A stretch of DNA of 48,189 nucleotides from Belliella filtrata. Lineage in GTDB: Bacteria; Bacteroidota; Bacteroidia; Cytophagales; Cyclobacteriaceae. Below are positions 17,155 through 25,520 of this stretch, one piece after another. The DNA lies in contig NZ_JAKZGP010000041.1 in the NCBI RefSeq assembly GCF_022549775.1, positions 1-48,189 on the forward strand. The letters run 5' to 3'. The notes beneath the pieces were generated by a model, which made no database searches, was not told the origin of the DNA, and worked only from the letters and a program-made list of their open reading frames with translations. The position numbers were made by a program, and so were the translations under genes. How positions within the stretch are numbered: the stretch's first letter is position 1; each line of letters starts with the position of its first letter.

Positions 17155-17787
17155 ATGAAAAAAACAATCCTTTCACTTGCCTTATTATTTTCCATCACAT
17201 TTCTAAGTCTTGCTCAAGACAAACAGGAATCCCTCTTCAATTCCAATTTAAGCATTTCAAATCTGGGCATTATGGTAGAGCCAGGATTTCAAGTTACTCA
17301 AGTAACTGGGGAAACTGCTGGTTTCTTTCAATTTAGAAGTGGTATTGTTTTTAACGATAAGTTCACCATTGGTGGGTTTTATGGTCAATTATTAAACGAA
17401 GTAAGACCAGCTTCTTTTGGTACAACTTTACCTCAACGTGCCCACTTAGACTCTTGGACTGCGGGGGGCTTTCTTGAATACACCATTTTTTCCAATAAAC
17501 TGGTACACTTTTCCTTTCCTTTAGCTGTAGGAGTGATGGAAGTAGAAATTGACAATGAAGGTCGAGGAAATGACTTTGATGAAACCAATACGCTATTTTT
17601 TGAGCCTCGTGCATTACTCGAAATAAACCTTCACCGTTTTGCACGTTTAAACGCCGGAGTTGGGTATAGAATAATGGGGAATACACTTGAAAGTGCTGTA
17701 GGTGTACCTGAGGCAGGAAATGCACTCACATTTCAGATCGGATTAAAGATGGGTGTTTTTTCTTTTAGTCAGCTGAAAAAGAACTAA
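17155..17787 (+). CDS. Secreted outer-membrane beta-barrel protein
   Basis: The 210-residue protein starts with a clear signal peptide (KKTILSLALLFSITFLSLAQ, cleavage after about residue 20). The rest is made of amphipathic strands with glycine and aromatic residues (FTIGGFYGQLL, LNAGVGYRIMG) and ends in FQIGLKMGVFSFSQ. This is typical of small outer-membrane barrel proteins of Bacteroidota; no specific family is recognised. It is transcribed away from the ECF sigma gene and carries the same candidate promoter, so it is the best predicted target of that sigma factor. Confidence 0.7.
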   Translation: MKKTILSLALLFSITFLSLAQDKQESLFNSNLSISNLGIMVEPGFQVTQVTGETAGFFQFRSGIVFNDKFTIGGFYGQLLNEVRPASFGTTLPQRAHLDSWTAGGFLEYTIFSNKLVHFSFPLAVGVMEVEIDNEGRGNDFDETNTLFFEPRALLEINLHRFARLNAGVGYRIMGNTLESAVGVPEAGNALTFQIGLKMGVFSFSQLKKN

Positions 17788-17911
17788 TCTCTTTCCTAAA
17801 ATAACCGCTGAAATATTTAAGAAATTCTTCAAATTAGACCGATTTCCTCATGGATAGATTCATGCTAATTTATTTCATGGGAGTAGTTCTGTAGGCCTGC
17901 TAACTTAGCTT

Positions 17912-18216
17912 AGGGCGTGCTGAAAAACGCTACCTAGGGAATAAATCCTTCAAATTTTGACCAAAACCTCAATTAACAGGTATTGCCTTTCTAAGCAGGT
18001 GTAAGCTTATCCTATGATCTACCTTAATTTGTGTGCACCAGAAAATTTCTCAACGCTAAACTTTCAAGCTAGCCAGGCATACCATCCCTGCCTGGCGACT
18101 TGACAGGTTCTTCATTGGGCTCATTCGAAGTATACGTATACACCTTCATTCGCCAGCTTTGAACTTGCTTACTAATAGGCAGGTCTGGCATACCAGAGAC
18201 TTTTTCAGCAAGCCCT
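17912..18216. mobile_element. 305-bp MITE-like element with 5-bp target duplication
   Basis: The left end AGGGCGTGCTGAAAAACGC (17912-17930) and the right end read inward, AGGGCTTGCTGAAAAAGTC (18216-18198), are inverted repeats matching at 16 of 19 bases. AGCTT flanks both sides (17907-17911 and 18217-18221), a perfect 5-bp duplication. There is no transposase gene inside. An internal 8-bp hairpin (GCCAGGCA...TGCCTGGC, 18072-18096) is present. It is probably a non-autonomous derivative of an insertion sequence with the same ends. Confidence 0.75.
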
Positions 18217-18221
18217 AGCTT

Positions 18222-18462
18222 AACAATCCGAAATCTCTAAAGCAACAGCCATTAGCTGAGCAATTACAGCAATGAAGACCATACTGGTAAATCTAATCCT
18301 TTCTTCGGACAGCCCTAGCAAAAGCAATGAGTTTAGCGTGCTCTTGAATAATGCTTCTGATGTCAGCAAAATCAGCCTCACTTTCTAACATAGATTTAAG
18401 CAAATTTGACTTTTTCAATAGACTCTAAAGTTTACTTTATCTCCATCTTTCGATATAAAAAT
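18222..18462. other. Stretch with traces of a decayed minus-strand gene
   Basis: On the minus strand one frame reads LESEADFADIRSIIQEHAK before a stop, and another reads LSEERIRFTSMVFIAVIAQL with a further hydrophobic tail up to a TAA at the MITE target site. Joined by a shift near 18310 they would make one short membrane protein. No family is recognised; this is a weak reading. Confidence 0.25.
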
Positions 18463-18488
18463 AGGCTGTCGCGATGTTGCAACAGCCT
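18463..18488 (-). terminator. Terminator behind terC
   Basis: AGGCTGT and ACAGCCT form a stem with a further GC/GC step. The stem lies 7 bases past the terC stop, with ATTTTTAT following on the minus strand and ATTTTTTT on the plus strand, so it could work in both directions. Confidence 0.75.
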
Positions 18489-18495
18489 TATTTTT

Positions 18496-19242
18496 TTACT
18501 TCTGGATAATTCTCGGATTGAGCTTAACTTTTTTCCCATCTGCATTTTTTCTTATCCTCATGTTGATCAATTCAACACTCAAGGAAAAAAATACAGCGAA
18601 ATAAATATAACCTTTTGGCACTTCTATATGGAATCCTTCTACCAAAAGCATAAACCCTATCAAAATCAAGAATGAAAGTGCCAAGACCTGTAAGGTGGGG
18701 TTCTTGTTGATAAAGCTGCTAATTTTTCCTGCAAACACCATCATGACTGCCATGGCTATGATTACTGCTACTATCATCACGATGACCTGGTCCACCAAGC
18801 CTACTGCTGTTAAGATACTGTCAAATGAAAATATGATGTCCAAAACTATGATCTGAAAGATCACCTGTGTAATGCCCCTTGTGGAATTGGCCTTTACCTC
18901 TTCAGCTTTGCCTTCCATTTTGTGATGTATTTCCAAGGTGGATTTGAACAGCAGAAAGAGTCCACCAAAAGCCAAGATCAAATCTTTTCCACTTAAGTCA
19001 AAGTCGAATAGACTTATCAAGGGATCATTAAACTTGATGATATACGATATCCCAAGCAATAAGCCAATCCTGAAAATCATTGCAAATGCAAGCCCCAAGA
19101 TCCTGGCTTTTTCTTGCTGGTGTTGTGGAAGTTTATTTGAAATGATAGAAATGAATATGATATTATCCACTCCTAAAACGATCTCAAGGAATGTTAAAGT
19201 TGCTAATGCAACCCAAGTTTCTGTCAACAGGAATATTTCCAT
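18496..19242 (-). CDS. TerC family integral membrane protein
   Basis: The 248-residue protein has about seven membrane helices and the TerC signatures: an acidic pair in FLEIVLGVDNIIFISI (~18-33) and the second conserved LDIIFSFDSILTAVG (~133-147). The family is linked to tellurite resistance and, in other bacteria, to manganese export for exoenzyme metalation or relief of Mn stress. The exact substrate is not clear from sequence. It is a single gene with its own terminator, and a hairpin separates it from the genes upstream. The ATG at 19240-19242 is the natural start. Confidence 0.92.
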   Translation of the reverse strand: MEIFLLTETWVALATLTFLEIVLGVDNIIFISIISNKLPQHQQEKARILGLAFAMIFRIGLLLGISYIIKFNDPLISLFDFDLSGKDLILAFGGLFLLFKSTLEIHHKMEGKAEEVKANSTRGITQVIFQIIVLDIIFSFDSILTAVGLVDQVIVMIVAVIIAMAVMMVFAGKISSFINKNPTLQVLALSFLILIGFMLLVEGFHIEVPKGYIYFAVFFSLSVELINMRIRKNADGKKVKLNPRIIQK

Positions 19243-19277
19243 ATATTTTTTTAGAAAGTTAAGCTAAGATTTAAGCA

Positions 19278-19306
19278 TTACAGGAAACCCAATGGGTCTC
19301 CTGTAA
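19278..19306 (-). terminator. Strong hairpin between two minus-strand genes
   Basis: TTACAGGA-a-ACCC pairs with GGGT-c-TCCTGTAA around an AAT loop, six bases after the stop of the small gene at 19312. There is no clear T run, so it may be a weak terminator or an mRNA-stabilising hairpin. Confidence 0.5.
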
Positions 19307-19311
19307 CAAAT

Positions 19312-19596
19312 TTAATATCCAACGCTTAATAATGAGCGTTTTGGAAGTAACAAATCCCCTTTCAAACAAACACTTTCTTCAGTAACTGCCCACACAGTAG
19401 TTTCTACTTGATACATCTTCTTGGCATAGTCCAAGAATGTCAATTTCACTTTTCCATGTTCTAGATTCCCTAGAAGCAGTGCATTATTCAAGGCCCTGTC
19501 GCGGATAAGTGTCTCTGATTTTATCAACAGGACGTCCTCCTTTGGAAATCTTATGTTTTTGATTTCCTCTTTCTGAATTAAAACTGGATTGTTCAT
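19312..19596 (-). CDS. Small hypothetical protein, coupled to upstream gene
   Basis: This 94-residue soluble protein has no signal peptide or membrane helix. It shows alternating strands (VLLIKSETLIRDRALNNALL, TVWAVTEESVCLKGDLLLP), giving a small beta-rich domain. I do not recognise it. Its ATG overlaps the stop of the gene at 19593 by four bases (ATGA), a sign that the two are translated together and probably work together. A strong hairpin follows it. Confidence 0.65.
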   Translation of the reverse strand: MNNPVLIQKEEIKNIRFPKEDVLLIKSETLIRDRALNNALLLGNLEHGKVKLTFLDYAKKMYQVETTVWAVTEESVCLKGDLLLPKRSLLSVGY

Positions 19597-20111
19597 ATTA
19601 CTAAGCTCTTGTTTTCGGTTGTGTTTTTTAAAGTTGATTTAAGAATTGCCTCCCATTTTTTGATCAAAACTGGCTCTCCGACCAAATCGGAAAATTTATC
19701 GCCATGGAAGAATTCCAAAGATTCAATTACTTTTCCTTGTGGGTTTAACAACTCCAAGTAAAGCCCATCGATAATTTTTCTATCTGGACCTTTAGATTTC
19801 AAAGACCTTGAAATTTCATTGATTCTAACCTGCTTTACCTCGTTGAAATCAATTAATATTGGTTTGATTTCTTCAAGATCATCAATGTAGACCAAAGTTC
19901 TTTGCTGGGTGTCCAACCCTATAAAATATTGGCTTCTCCATTGATCTTGCATGTTTATAGTTAGTCCATGGCTTTTTATAAAGCCTTTAAGGAGAGATTC
20001 TTTGTTCAATTTTGCTTTTTTCACTTTCAAGTGATTTACATAGAAAGGAATAGCGAAAGCTACCATAGCACCAATAGCAATGGAAGTTGATATGATATCA
20101 ATATCAATCAT
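19593..20111 (-). CDS. Hypothetical protein with N-terminal membrane anchor
   Basis: The 172-residue protein has one N-terminal membrane helix (IISTSIAIGAMVAFAIPFYV, ~6-25), a basic stretch (KVKKAKLNKE), and a soluble domain with strands such as YFIGLDTQQRTLVYID and LYLELLNPQGKVIESLEFF. The domain reads like a PH-fold or GRAM-like sheet, but this is only an impression. It is coupled by an ATGA overlap to the small gene downstream. The function is unknown. Confidence 0.65.
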   Translation of the reverse strand: MIDIDIISTSIAIGAMVAFAIPFYVNHLKVKKAKLNKESLLKGFIKSHGLTINMQDQWRSQYFIGLDTQQRTLVYIDDLEEIKPILIDFNEVKQVRINEISRSLKSKGPDRKIIDGLYLELLNPQGKVIESLEFFHGDKFSDLVGEPVLIKKWEAILKSTLKNTTENKSLVI

Positions 20112-20238
20112 GATTTTATAATTTTTGACAGCCTTTTATTGTCTGTCCTTTTGAAATTGTTTTTAGAAAGTTATTTGCTTTTAAAAAAAGCATTAAAGCC
20201 TCCTATCATGTAGATAAGAAGATTGGAAAAGTCTAAAA

Positions 20239-20601
20239 TTACCAAAAATAGTGTGTAGGAAATTTCAGTTCCTTTATGTCAAAAACCACAACAGTTTCCT
20301 GAGTGATTTTAAAAAGTGTCTTGATAATAGCATGAAGGTGAATGGTCAAAAAGGTATCAAAGCAACCAATGAAATTTTGAGCTACTAAATGAATCTTTCC
20401 ATTGACCAAGGAGGGAGGGTCTGAATCCAAGATTAGGGAAAGGTTCCCATTGTACTCTCCCAAACTTACATTTGAAAAATAGACTGAAGTATCATCAAGA
20501 ACTTTTGCTTTGGCAATACTGAAATACGGCATAGCCACACCATAGATAACCATGGTAATGGCAAGCGAAAATCCCATAATCTGCTTCAGGACATTATTCA
20601 T
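20239..20601 (-). CDS. Hypothetical small membrane protein
   Basis: From the ATG at 20599-20601 the frame gives 120 residues with one N-terminal hydrophobic helix (MGFSLAITMVIYGVAMPYF) and a beta-rich remainder that could lie outside the membrane (VYFSNVSLGEYNGNLSLILD). The ATG overlaps the stop of the preceding 26-codon frame as ATGAATAA, exactly as the micro-ORF at 20676 overlaps the transporter gene, which supports translation. A TTG nine bases upstream is a less likely start. No family is recognised. Confidence 0.45.
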   Translation of the reverse strand: MNNVLKQIMGFSLAITMVIYGVAMPYFSIAKAKVLDDTSVYFSNVSLGEYNGNLSLILDSDPPSLVNGKIHLVAQNFIGCFDTFLTIHLHAIIKTLFKITQETVVVFDIKELKFPTHYFW

Positions 20602-20674
20602 TTCCAGCAATTTTCATGTTGTCTTCAAGATCAAAGCACAAGCCAAATACGATGAATTTGTTGTAAAAGTTCAT
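20594..20674 (-). CDS. 26-residue micro-ORF
   Basis: ATG 20672-20674 to TAA 20594-20596 encodes a short peptide with a hydrophobic start (FYNKFIVFGLCFDLEDNMK). It begins one base after the TGA of the MetS-like ORF and ends in an ATGAATAA overlap with the next gene. Tight packing is the only evidence that it is translated. Confidence 0.3.
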   Translation of the reverse strand: MNFYNKFIVFGLCFDLEDNMKIAGNE

Positions 20675-20675
20675 G

Positions 20676-20777
20676 TCATTTTTTACTTGGGTTCAACACT
20701 TTGTAAAGAAAATATATTGTTGCAGCTACGACCAATCCTTGGGTTATAGCCATCACCGTTATTGCGATGTTATTCAT
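20676..20777 (-). CDS. MetS-like 33-residue subunit of the NSS transporter
   Basis: The ATG at 20775-20777 lies inside the transporter's final codons (ATGAATAA overlap of 8 bases) and the frame ends at a TGA, 20676-20678. The peptide is one hydrophobic helix (AITVMAITQGLVVAATIYFL) with a short basic tail ending NPSKK. A tiny single-helix peptide coupled to an NSS transporter is the arrangement of metP-metS in Corynebacterium, where MetS is required for methionine and alanine uptake. The resemblance is in size, topology and position, not in proven sequence similarity. Confidence 0.65.
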   Translation of the reverse strand: MNNIAITVMAITQGLVVAATIYFLYKVLNPSKK

Positions 20778-22452
20778 GACCTTTCTTTCCTTCCTTTAAT
20801 CGTTTTTGATTGGACAAATAGACGAGTGAACAAATAAATCCAAATAACCCAACTAAGAGTAATCTGGCCATATTAATATAAAATATTTTATCTTGAATAA
20901 AGCTTTTTTCTTTATCAGTATGGGCAAGAAGGAATTGTTCTTTTAACCCAAAGTTTGAGATATTTTTAATGATAGAACTATTATCCAATACCCAATTCCC
21001 ACCATTCATGATGCTGGAGATATTTTCAGCCCATTCATTTTGGTATGGACTAATTAAAGCTCCTATAAACACAAATAGAAGCAACAGAGGAGTTACATAT
21101 TTGATGATAAACTTATACACCTGAGGAATTTTGATGTCTGAACCTTCATTGATTTCATTCCAACCTTTGTCAATACCAAAGACCCAAGAGAAGAGAACTG
21201 ACTCTAATAAAGCAAAGATGACCAAACTGACTGTTCCTGCCCAATAATCATATTCATCAAATACGCCAAATTGGTAGAGTAAGACCGTAGGCAAACCCAT
21301 TGTCAATGCGAGCATGCCAAAAGACCATGCACCTTTATTTCTTCCCCAACCAAATTCATCCTTCATAAAACTCATCCATGGAGTCCCCATTGCCAGGGAA
21401 GAAGTGATTCCTGCAAAAAACAACAATCCAAACCATAACACACCAGCAAAGGCAGCAGCTGTCTCTCCCCATTGTTGGAATAGAAAAGGCATTGTTTGGA
21501 AGGCCATTCCAAAACCTGCATTTTTCAAAACCCAATCCAGTCCCAAGTATCCAGCAGCGATAGGTATGACAATACTGCTTCCCAACACTACTTCAACAAA
21601 TTCATTCATAAAACCTGCCGATACTGCATTCAAAGCGATATCCTCATTGGCTTTGATAAAGGCTGCATAGCATTGGATCGTTCCCATTCCCACTGAAAGT
21701 GTGAAAAATATCTGACCAGCAGCTGCAAGCCACACTTTTGGATTTGTCAAAGAATCAAATTGTGGTGTCCAAAGAAAGTTTAAACCATCCCAAGCATTTG
21801 CATCAGGGAACAGATCAGATTTTCCTGATTCACCCAGAGTCAAACCTCTAAATGCCAATATTACCCCAAATAGAATAAGTAATGGCATACCAATTTTTGC
21901 AACTTTCTCAATGCCTCCCAGGCCTTTGGATAGGATGTAAATATTTAAAGATAAGACCAAAACATAAAAAAATACAGTTTCAAATGGGAACCAAGTGTAT
22001 GATGAAAGCTCTCCCACATAATCGTTGAAAAATACAGCAACCTCAGCTTGTGACAACCCTTTGAAAGTGCCTACAACTGAGTGTAAAATATAAACCAAAC
22101 TCCAAGATTCTATGTAGGTGTAATAAGCTACAACGGCGATATTTGTGAAAATACCGAATACACCAACATATTTCCAGACTTTGGAATTCCCCATGCCATC
22201 CATGATGTATGGGGTGCTGTGGTTATTGAATTTACCTCCATACCTGCCAGAAGACCACTCTATAAATAAAAGAGGTATTCCCATGAGTAGAAAGCATATT
22301 AAGTAAGGGAAGATAAAAGCTCCACCTCCATTTTGAACAGCCTGAACGGGGAATCTTAGGAAGTTCCCCAAGCCAACAGCATTTCCTGCCATTGCAAGTA
22401 TAAGACCTAGTCTTGAACCCCATGCTTCACGAGGCATAAGCTTATTGCCCAT
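20770..22452 (-). CDS. Sodium-dependent transporter, NSS/SNF family
   Basis: The 560-residue protein has the NSS opening WGSRLGLILAMAGNAVGLGNF, here the WGSRLGLILAMAGNAVGLGN block at ~11-30, followed by LRFPVQAVQNGGGAF, which forms the unwound TM1 sodium and substrate site. It also has FFTLSVGMGTI in TM6 and GITSSLAMGTPW in TM8. About 12 helices are visible. The family imports amino acids or similar solutes with Na+. The substrate is not evident. The gene ends in an overlap with a MetS-like micro-ORF, which hints at a methionine/alanine-type carrier. The ATG at 22450-22452 is the natural start. Confidence 0.92.
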   Translation of the reverse strand: MGNKLMPREAWGSRLGLILAMAGNAVGLGNFLRFPVQAVQNGGGAFIFPYLICFLLMGIPLLFIEWSSGRYGGKFNNHSTPYIMDGMGNSKVWKYVGVFGIFTNIAVVAYYTYIESWSLVYILHSVVGTFKGLSQAEVAVFFNDYVGELSSYTWFPFETVFFYVLVLSLNIYILSKGLGGIEKVAKIGMPLLILFGVILAFRGLTLGESGKSDLFPDANAWDGLNFLWTPQFDSLTNPKVWLAAAGQIFFTLSVGMGTIQCYAAFIKANEDIALNAVSAGFMNEFVEVVLGSSIVIPIAAGYLGLDWVLKNAGFGMAFQTMPFLFQQWGETAAAFAGVLWFGLLFFAGITSSLAMGTPWMSFMKDEFGWGRNKGAWSFGMLALTMGLPTVLLYQFGVFDEYDYWAGTVSLVIFALLESVLFSWVFGIDKGWNEINEGSDIKIPQVYKFIIKYVTPLLLLFVFIGALISPYQNEWAENISSIMNGGNWVLDNSSIIKNISNFGLKEQFLLAHTDKEKSFIQDKIFYINMARLLLVGLFGFICSLVYLSNQKRLKEGKKGHE

Positions 22453-22542
22453 AAATATTATAGGTACAATTTTGAATAAAATGTTAAAATCTGAAAGACT
22501 TTGAAGTCTTGATACTTAGTATATGAAAGGGCTAGGATAAAG

Positions 22543-22914
22543 TTAAAAAAAGAAAAAAAATGGATAGAGGAACGCTAATATCAAACTTGATTTTGCGTTC
22601 AGTGAATTTAGTACTTTAATATCATTTGATAAATCAATGAATGCTAGGGGATTATCCCAGAATAACCAAAGACAATCCTTATCAGCTTTGATTTTGGATA
22701 TACCAGAAAAATTGTAATCATATTGGGAAATGATTCCGACTATGTCAAATGTTGAATGTTTTTGTTTTAGCGAAAAAAACGATTTATCTGTTGACTGTTC
22801 TGTGTAAGATAAATCTTTGAATTCTTTTTCCGAAGCAACAAAAGTATTCTCCTGCCATCCCAAGAATAGGAAGATCGCTATAAATAAAGAATAGATGTAC
22901 TTACGATTTCTCAA
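22543..22914 (-). CDS. Hypothetical protein with two hydrophobic ends
   Basis: The 123-residue frame has a basic start and a signal-like helix (YIYSLFIAIFLFLGW), a polar middle with Asp, Lys and Ser, and a C-terminal hydrophobic segment ending in a run of Phe that is encoded by an A-rich tract, so the ending may be fortuitous. It lies 90 bp upstream of the NSS transporter on the same strand. No family is recognised; it may be a small envelope protein. Confidence 0.4.
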   Translation of the reverse strand: MRNRKYIYSLFIAIFLFLGWQENTFVASEKEFKDLSYTEQSTDKSFFSLKQKHSTFDIVGIISQYDYNFSGISKIKADKDCLWLFWDNPLAFIDLSNDIKVLNSLNAKSSLILAFLYPFFFFF

Positions 22915-23289
22915 AGGAATACCAAATTAACAATTTCAAATGTATGAAATAAAAAGAATTAAATACAACAATTTTGTCGGGGAGTATTAGCTAAAAGCTG
23001 TCCATCCCTTCTTAGAGCGATTACTTAAAGTGGGACTAATTTTTCAATATTCATATTTTCAAATCCACTTGCTTTTAGTGTTTATCCGTCCTATCTATTT
23101 AAGCTGTGTTTGATTAGTAGCAATCCATTACAAAACAAGTTTAGGCTCTTGCCTGCTGTAGCGTCCAAGAGCCTTCGGCATAATCACATGGCTTCCCGCA
23201 TGGCTTTTACTTATTCCTTTGCCACTTGGTCCTGTTGGGCAAAAAGGGCTGTTGCTGCACCATAACCAAATGCTAAACTTAAATGGACA
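22915..23289. other. Gene-free stretch before the second radC fragment
   Basis: No intact gene. A hairpin GGCTCTTG...CAAGAGCC with a 14-base loop lies at 23144-23173. Bases just before 23290 may extend the radC remnant, out of frame. Confidence 0.35.
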
Positions 23290-23505
23290 TGTGATAATCA
23301 TCCCTTTGTGAATTTGATAAGCTCAGAGCAAGGCAGGAGACTATCAGATAGGGTAAAAGAAACCTGTAAGCTCCTTGACATAAGCCTGCTAGATCATATC
23401 ATCCTGAGAGCTGAAAGCTACAATTCATTTGCAGGTGAGGGGTTGATAGAACTTCTTTTTATGGTCGTCTATTGCCATCATGAAGGTCCATTTTTTAATT
23501 GCTAA
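23290..23505 (+). pseudogene. Decayed radC (JAB-domain) C-terminal fragment 2
   Basis: The frame reads CDNHPFVNLISSEQGRRLSD, then KETCKLLDISLLDHIILRAE and SYNSFAGEGLIELLF. It corresponds to the RadC JAMM region HNHPSGN.KPS..D.RLT, followed by the family's closing LLDI.LLDH..... The first metal-binding His (HxH) is replaced and the N-terminal part is missing, so it is inactive. It is the better preserved sister of the fragment at 14718-14855; both continue a few residues past the normal RadC end with similar sequence. Confidence 0.75.
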
Positions 23506-24022
23506 AGGAAGTTTAGCGTGTGCATATTCATTTATCATGTTAGCGTAACACAGCTAAACACCACAGGTATTTAGCACTCAACTTGATGATAAATATTAGC
23601 TTGTTTTGTTTTCTAAAGACTCAAAATGGTTACATGTTGGCTAATATTTTATCCAAACGATGATGTAGAAAACAAGGTCCTCTACAGTTTATTTTGTTTG
23701 AAAAATACATGAAAAAATTTTAGCGATGTTTCTTTAAGCCCTTCTAGCCTAAGAAAGCAACATTTTTCATTGCCCTTCGATAGAAATTAATTTTGATACT
23801 TTTTACATGCTTAGGTTGGAACAATATTAGAATTATAGAAGGAAGGAATATCAATTTAAAGACAATAATTTGGAAAGCACACCTAGCTTATAGCGCTTCT
23901 AGGTCTTAAAAATTCACATGCTTAATCCTATGTAGTAAAAGAATTCACACCAGTTTGAGATTTCAATTAAAGCTCCATAAAAGTCCATAGCAAACCATTT
24001 GTTCAACAATAAATTAAATATC
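23506..24022. other. Gene-free stretch
   Basis: Intergenic DNA of about 500 bases with no frame, repeat or hairpin that I can support. It should hold the promoter of the SPW-repeat gene. Confidence 0.4.
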
Positions 24023-24388
24023 ATGAGATTCATCAGTTCACATTTACACGGCGTACTTGATTATTTTATGCTTATTATCTTATTGGCAAGTCCATGGATA
24101 TTTGAGTTTAGCGATGTTCAGGAAGCCATGATTGTTCCCATGGCTACAGGGGTTTTGATCCTGCTAATGAGCCTTACGACCAAGTACGAATTTGGTGTCA
24201 TTAACCTTATCTCTTTGAGAATTCATTTGATGATTGATATTTTGGCTGGAATCATTTTGACAATGTCTCCTTGGTTATTAGGGTTTAGGGACTGGGTTTT
24301 TTGGCCACATTTTATACTTGGGATATTATTGATATTTGGTGGTTTCTTTACGCATTATGGTCTAAGAAAGACTTCTTTTAGAACTTGA
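24023..24388 (+). CDS. SPW-repeat integral membrane protein
   Basis: The 121-residue protein has four membrane helices and two copies of the name-giving motif, SPWIFEF and SPWLLGF, each at the end of a hydrophobic helix, plus the usual HLHGVLDY at the start. The ATG at 24023 (MRFISSHLHG) is preferred over an in-frame ATG eight codons upstream, because the family begins here. The function of SPW proteins is unknown; they are frequent among stress-related genes of Bacteroidota and alphaproteobacteria. It is transcribed alone, ahead of the AstE-like gene. Confidence 0.85.
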   Translation: MRFISSHLHGVLDYFMLIILLASPWIFEFSDVQEAMIVPMATGVLILLMSLTTKYEFGVINLISLRIHLMIDILAGIILTMSPWLLGFRDWVFWPHFILGILLIFGGFFTHYGLRKTSFRT

Positions 24389-24526
24389 TTTTTGCATTTT
24401 CAGGAGGGATCATTTTTTCATAGTCACGTTTGATCTAGCTTTCTAACTAAGCTTGAACCTAATTTATCCAAGTATTATACACCTTTAGTTACAGGTTGAT
24501 TGAGTGATTTACCTTATAAATAAGAA

Positions 24527-25519
24527 ATGGAAATGGACAAGATTATTGATCTTAAAAAAACACCAAATAGCCGGATTCTAGGACAAGTCACTTCGTGTAA
24601 AAATCACAGTGATCATCATGATAACTACTTGATCATAAGTTGTGGGATCCATGGCAATGAAATAGCAGGGCTTATAGCCGCCGAAGAAATCTTAGAGGAA
24701 TTGAAGTTGCAAAGTACTGCTCCTGAACTCAATGTATTGTTTTTGTTAGGCAATAGACAAGCATTGAAAGAAAAAAAAAGATTTATAGATAAAGACCTGA
24801 ATAGGATTTTTTTAATTGATTATAATAAGGATTCCTTGCCTGTAACTCGGCAAGAAAGTAGACAAGATTTGGAAGAGCTGAATGAAATTCATGAAGTGAA
24901 AGAGCGGGATGAGATCATCAAAGTTATCGAGGAATTGGAGCATAGCGTTGGTGTAAAAGGCAAGTTTTATTACATAGATATGCATACCACCTCTTCATAT
25001 TCCAAACCTTACATAAGTGCTAATGTGAAATTCTCTCAAACGGACTTTTTAAAAGCATTTGAACTACCAATTGTATTGGGAATTGAAAAGTTTATTCCAG
25101 GACATTTTGATCATTATTTAGCCAGTAGGGGATACGTTGGCTTTACAGTAGAAGGTGGGCAACATAAAGATCCAAATGCGGTAAAAATACTCAAAGAGGT
25201 GCTATTAAAAGCAATTAAAATTCTCTCCAAACCCAAATTGATTGATAGATTGGGGAATTTCAGTAAGCCAGCTAAAATCAGTGATGAAAATCATCCAGAA
25301 ACCTATGAAGTCCTTTTTAGATTTCACATTCCTGAAGGTAAAACCTTTAGAATGAATCCAGGATTTGAAAATTTCACAAAAGTTGTGAAGAACCAAGTTT
25401 TGGCGTCTTTGGATAATAAAGCAGTTTTGGCACCCATTTCAGGTCAGATTTTTATGCCACTTTATCAAACTTCTGGATCGGATGGCTTCTATATCGTTCA
25501 TAAGATTTCTAATGAATAA
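24527..25519 (+). CDS. Succinylglutamate desuccinylase/aspartoacylase-like zinc hydrolase
   Basis: The 330-residue protein carries the AstE/AspA fold signatures of the M14-like carboxypeptidase superfamily: GIHGNE at 40-45 (zinc ligands His42 and Glu45), DLNRIF at 90-95, DMHTTSS at 151-157 (third zinc ligand His153) and VEGGQH at ~208-213 with the catalytic Glu. A C-terminal beta domain follows (~250-330), ending in a segment that mentions KAVLAPISGQIF, like the family's closing strands. It should remove an acyl group or amino acid from an amide. Its stop codon is one base from the convergent stop of an ATP-grasp ligase gene. The pairing suggests a bond-making and a bond-breaking enzyme acting on the same kind of product; the substrate is unknown. 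Confidence 0.88.
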   Translation: MEMDKIIDLKKTPNSRILGQVTSCKNHSDHHDNYLIISCGIHGNEIAGLIAAEEILEELKLQSTAPELNVLFLLGNRQALKEKKRFIDKDLNRIFLIDYNKDSLPVTRQESRQDLEELNEIHEVKERDEIIKVIEELEHSVGVKGKFYYIDMHTTSSYSKPYISANVKFSQTDFLKAFELPIVLGIEKFIPGHFDHYLASRGYVGFTVEGGQHKDPNAVKILKEVLLKAIKILSKPKLIDRLGNFSKPAKISDENHPETYEVLFRFHIPEGKTFRMNPGFENFTKVVKNQVLASLDNKAVLAPISGQIFMPLYQTSGSDGFYIVHKISNE

Positions 25520-25520
25520 A

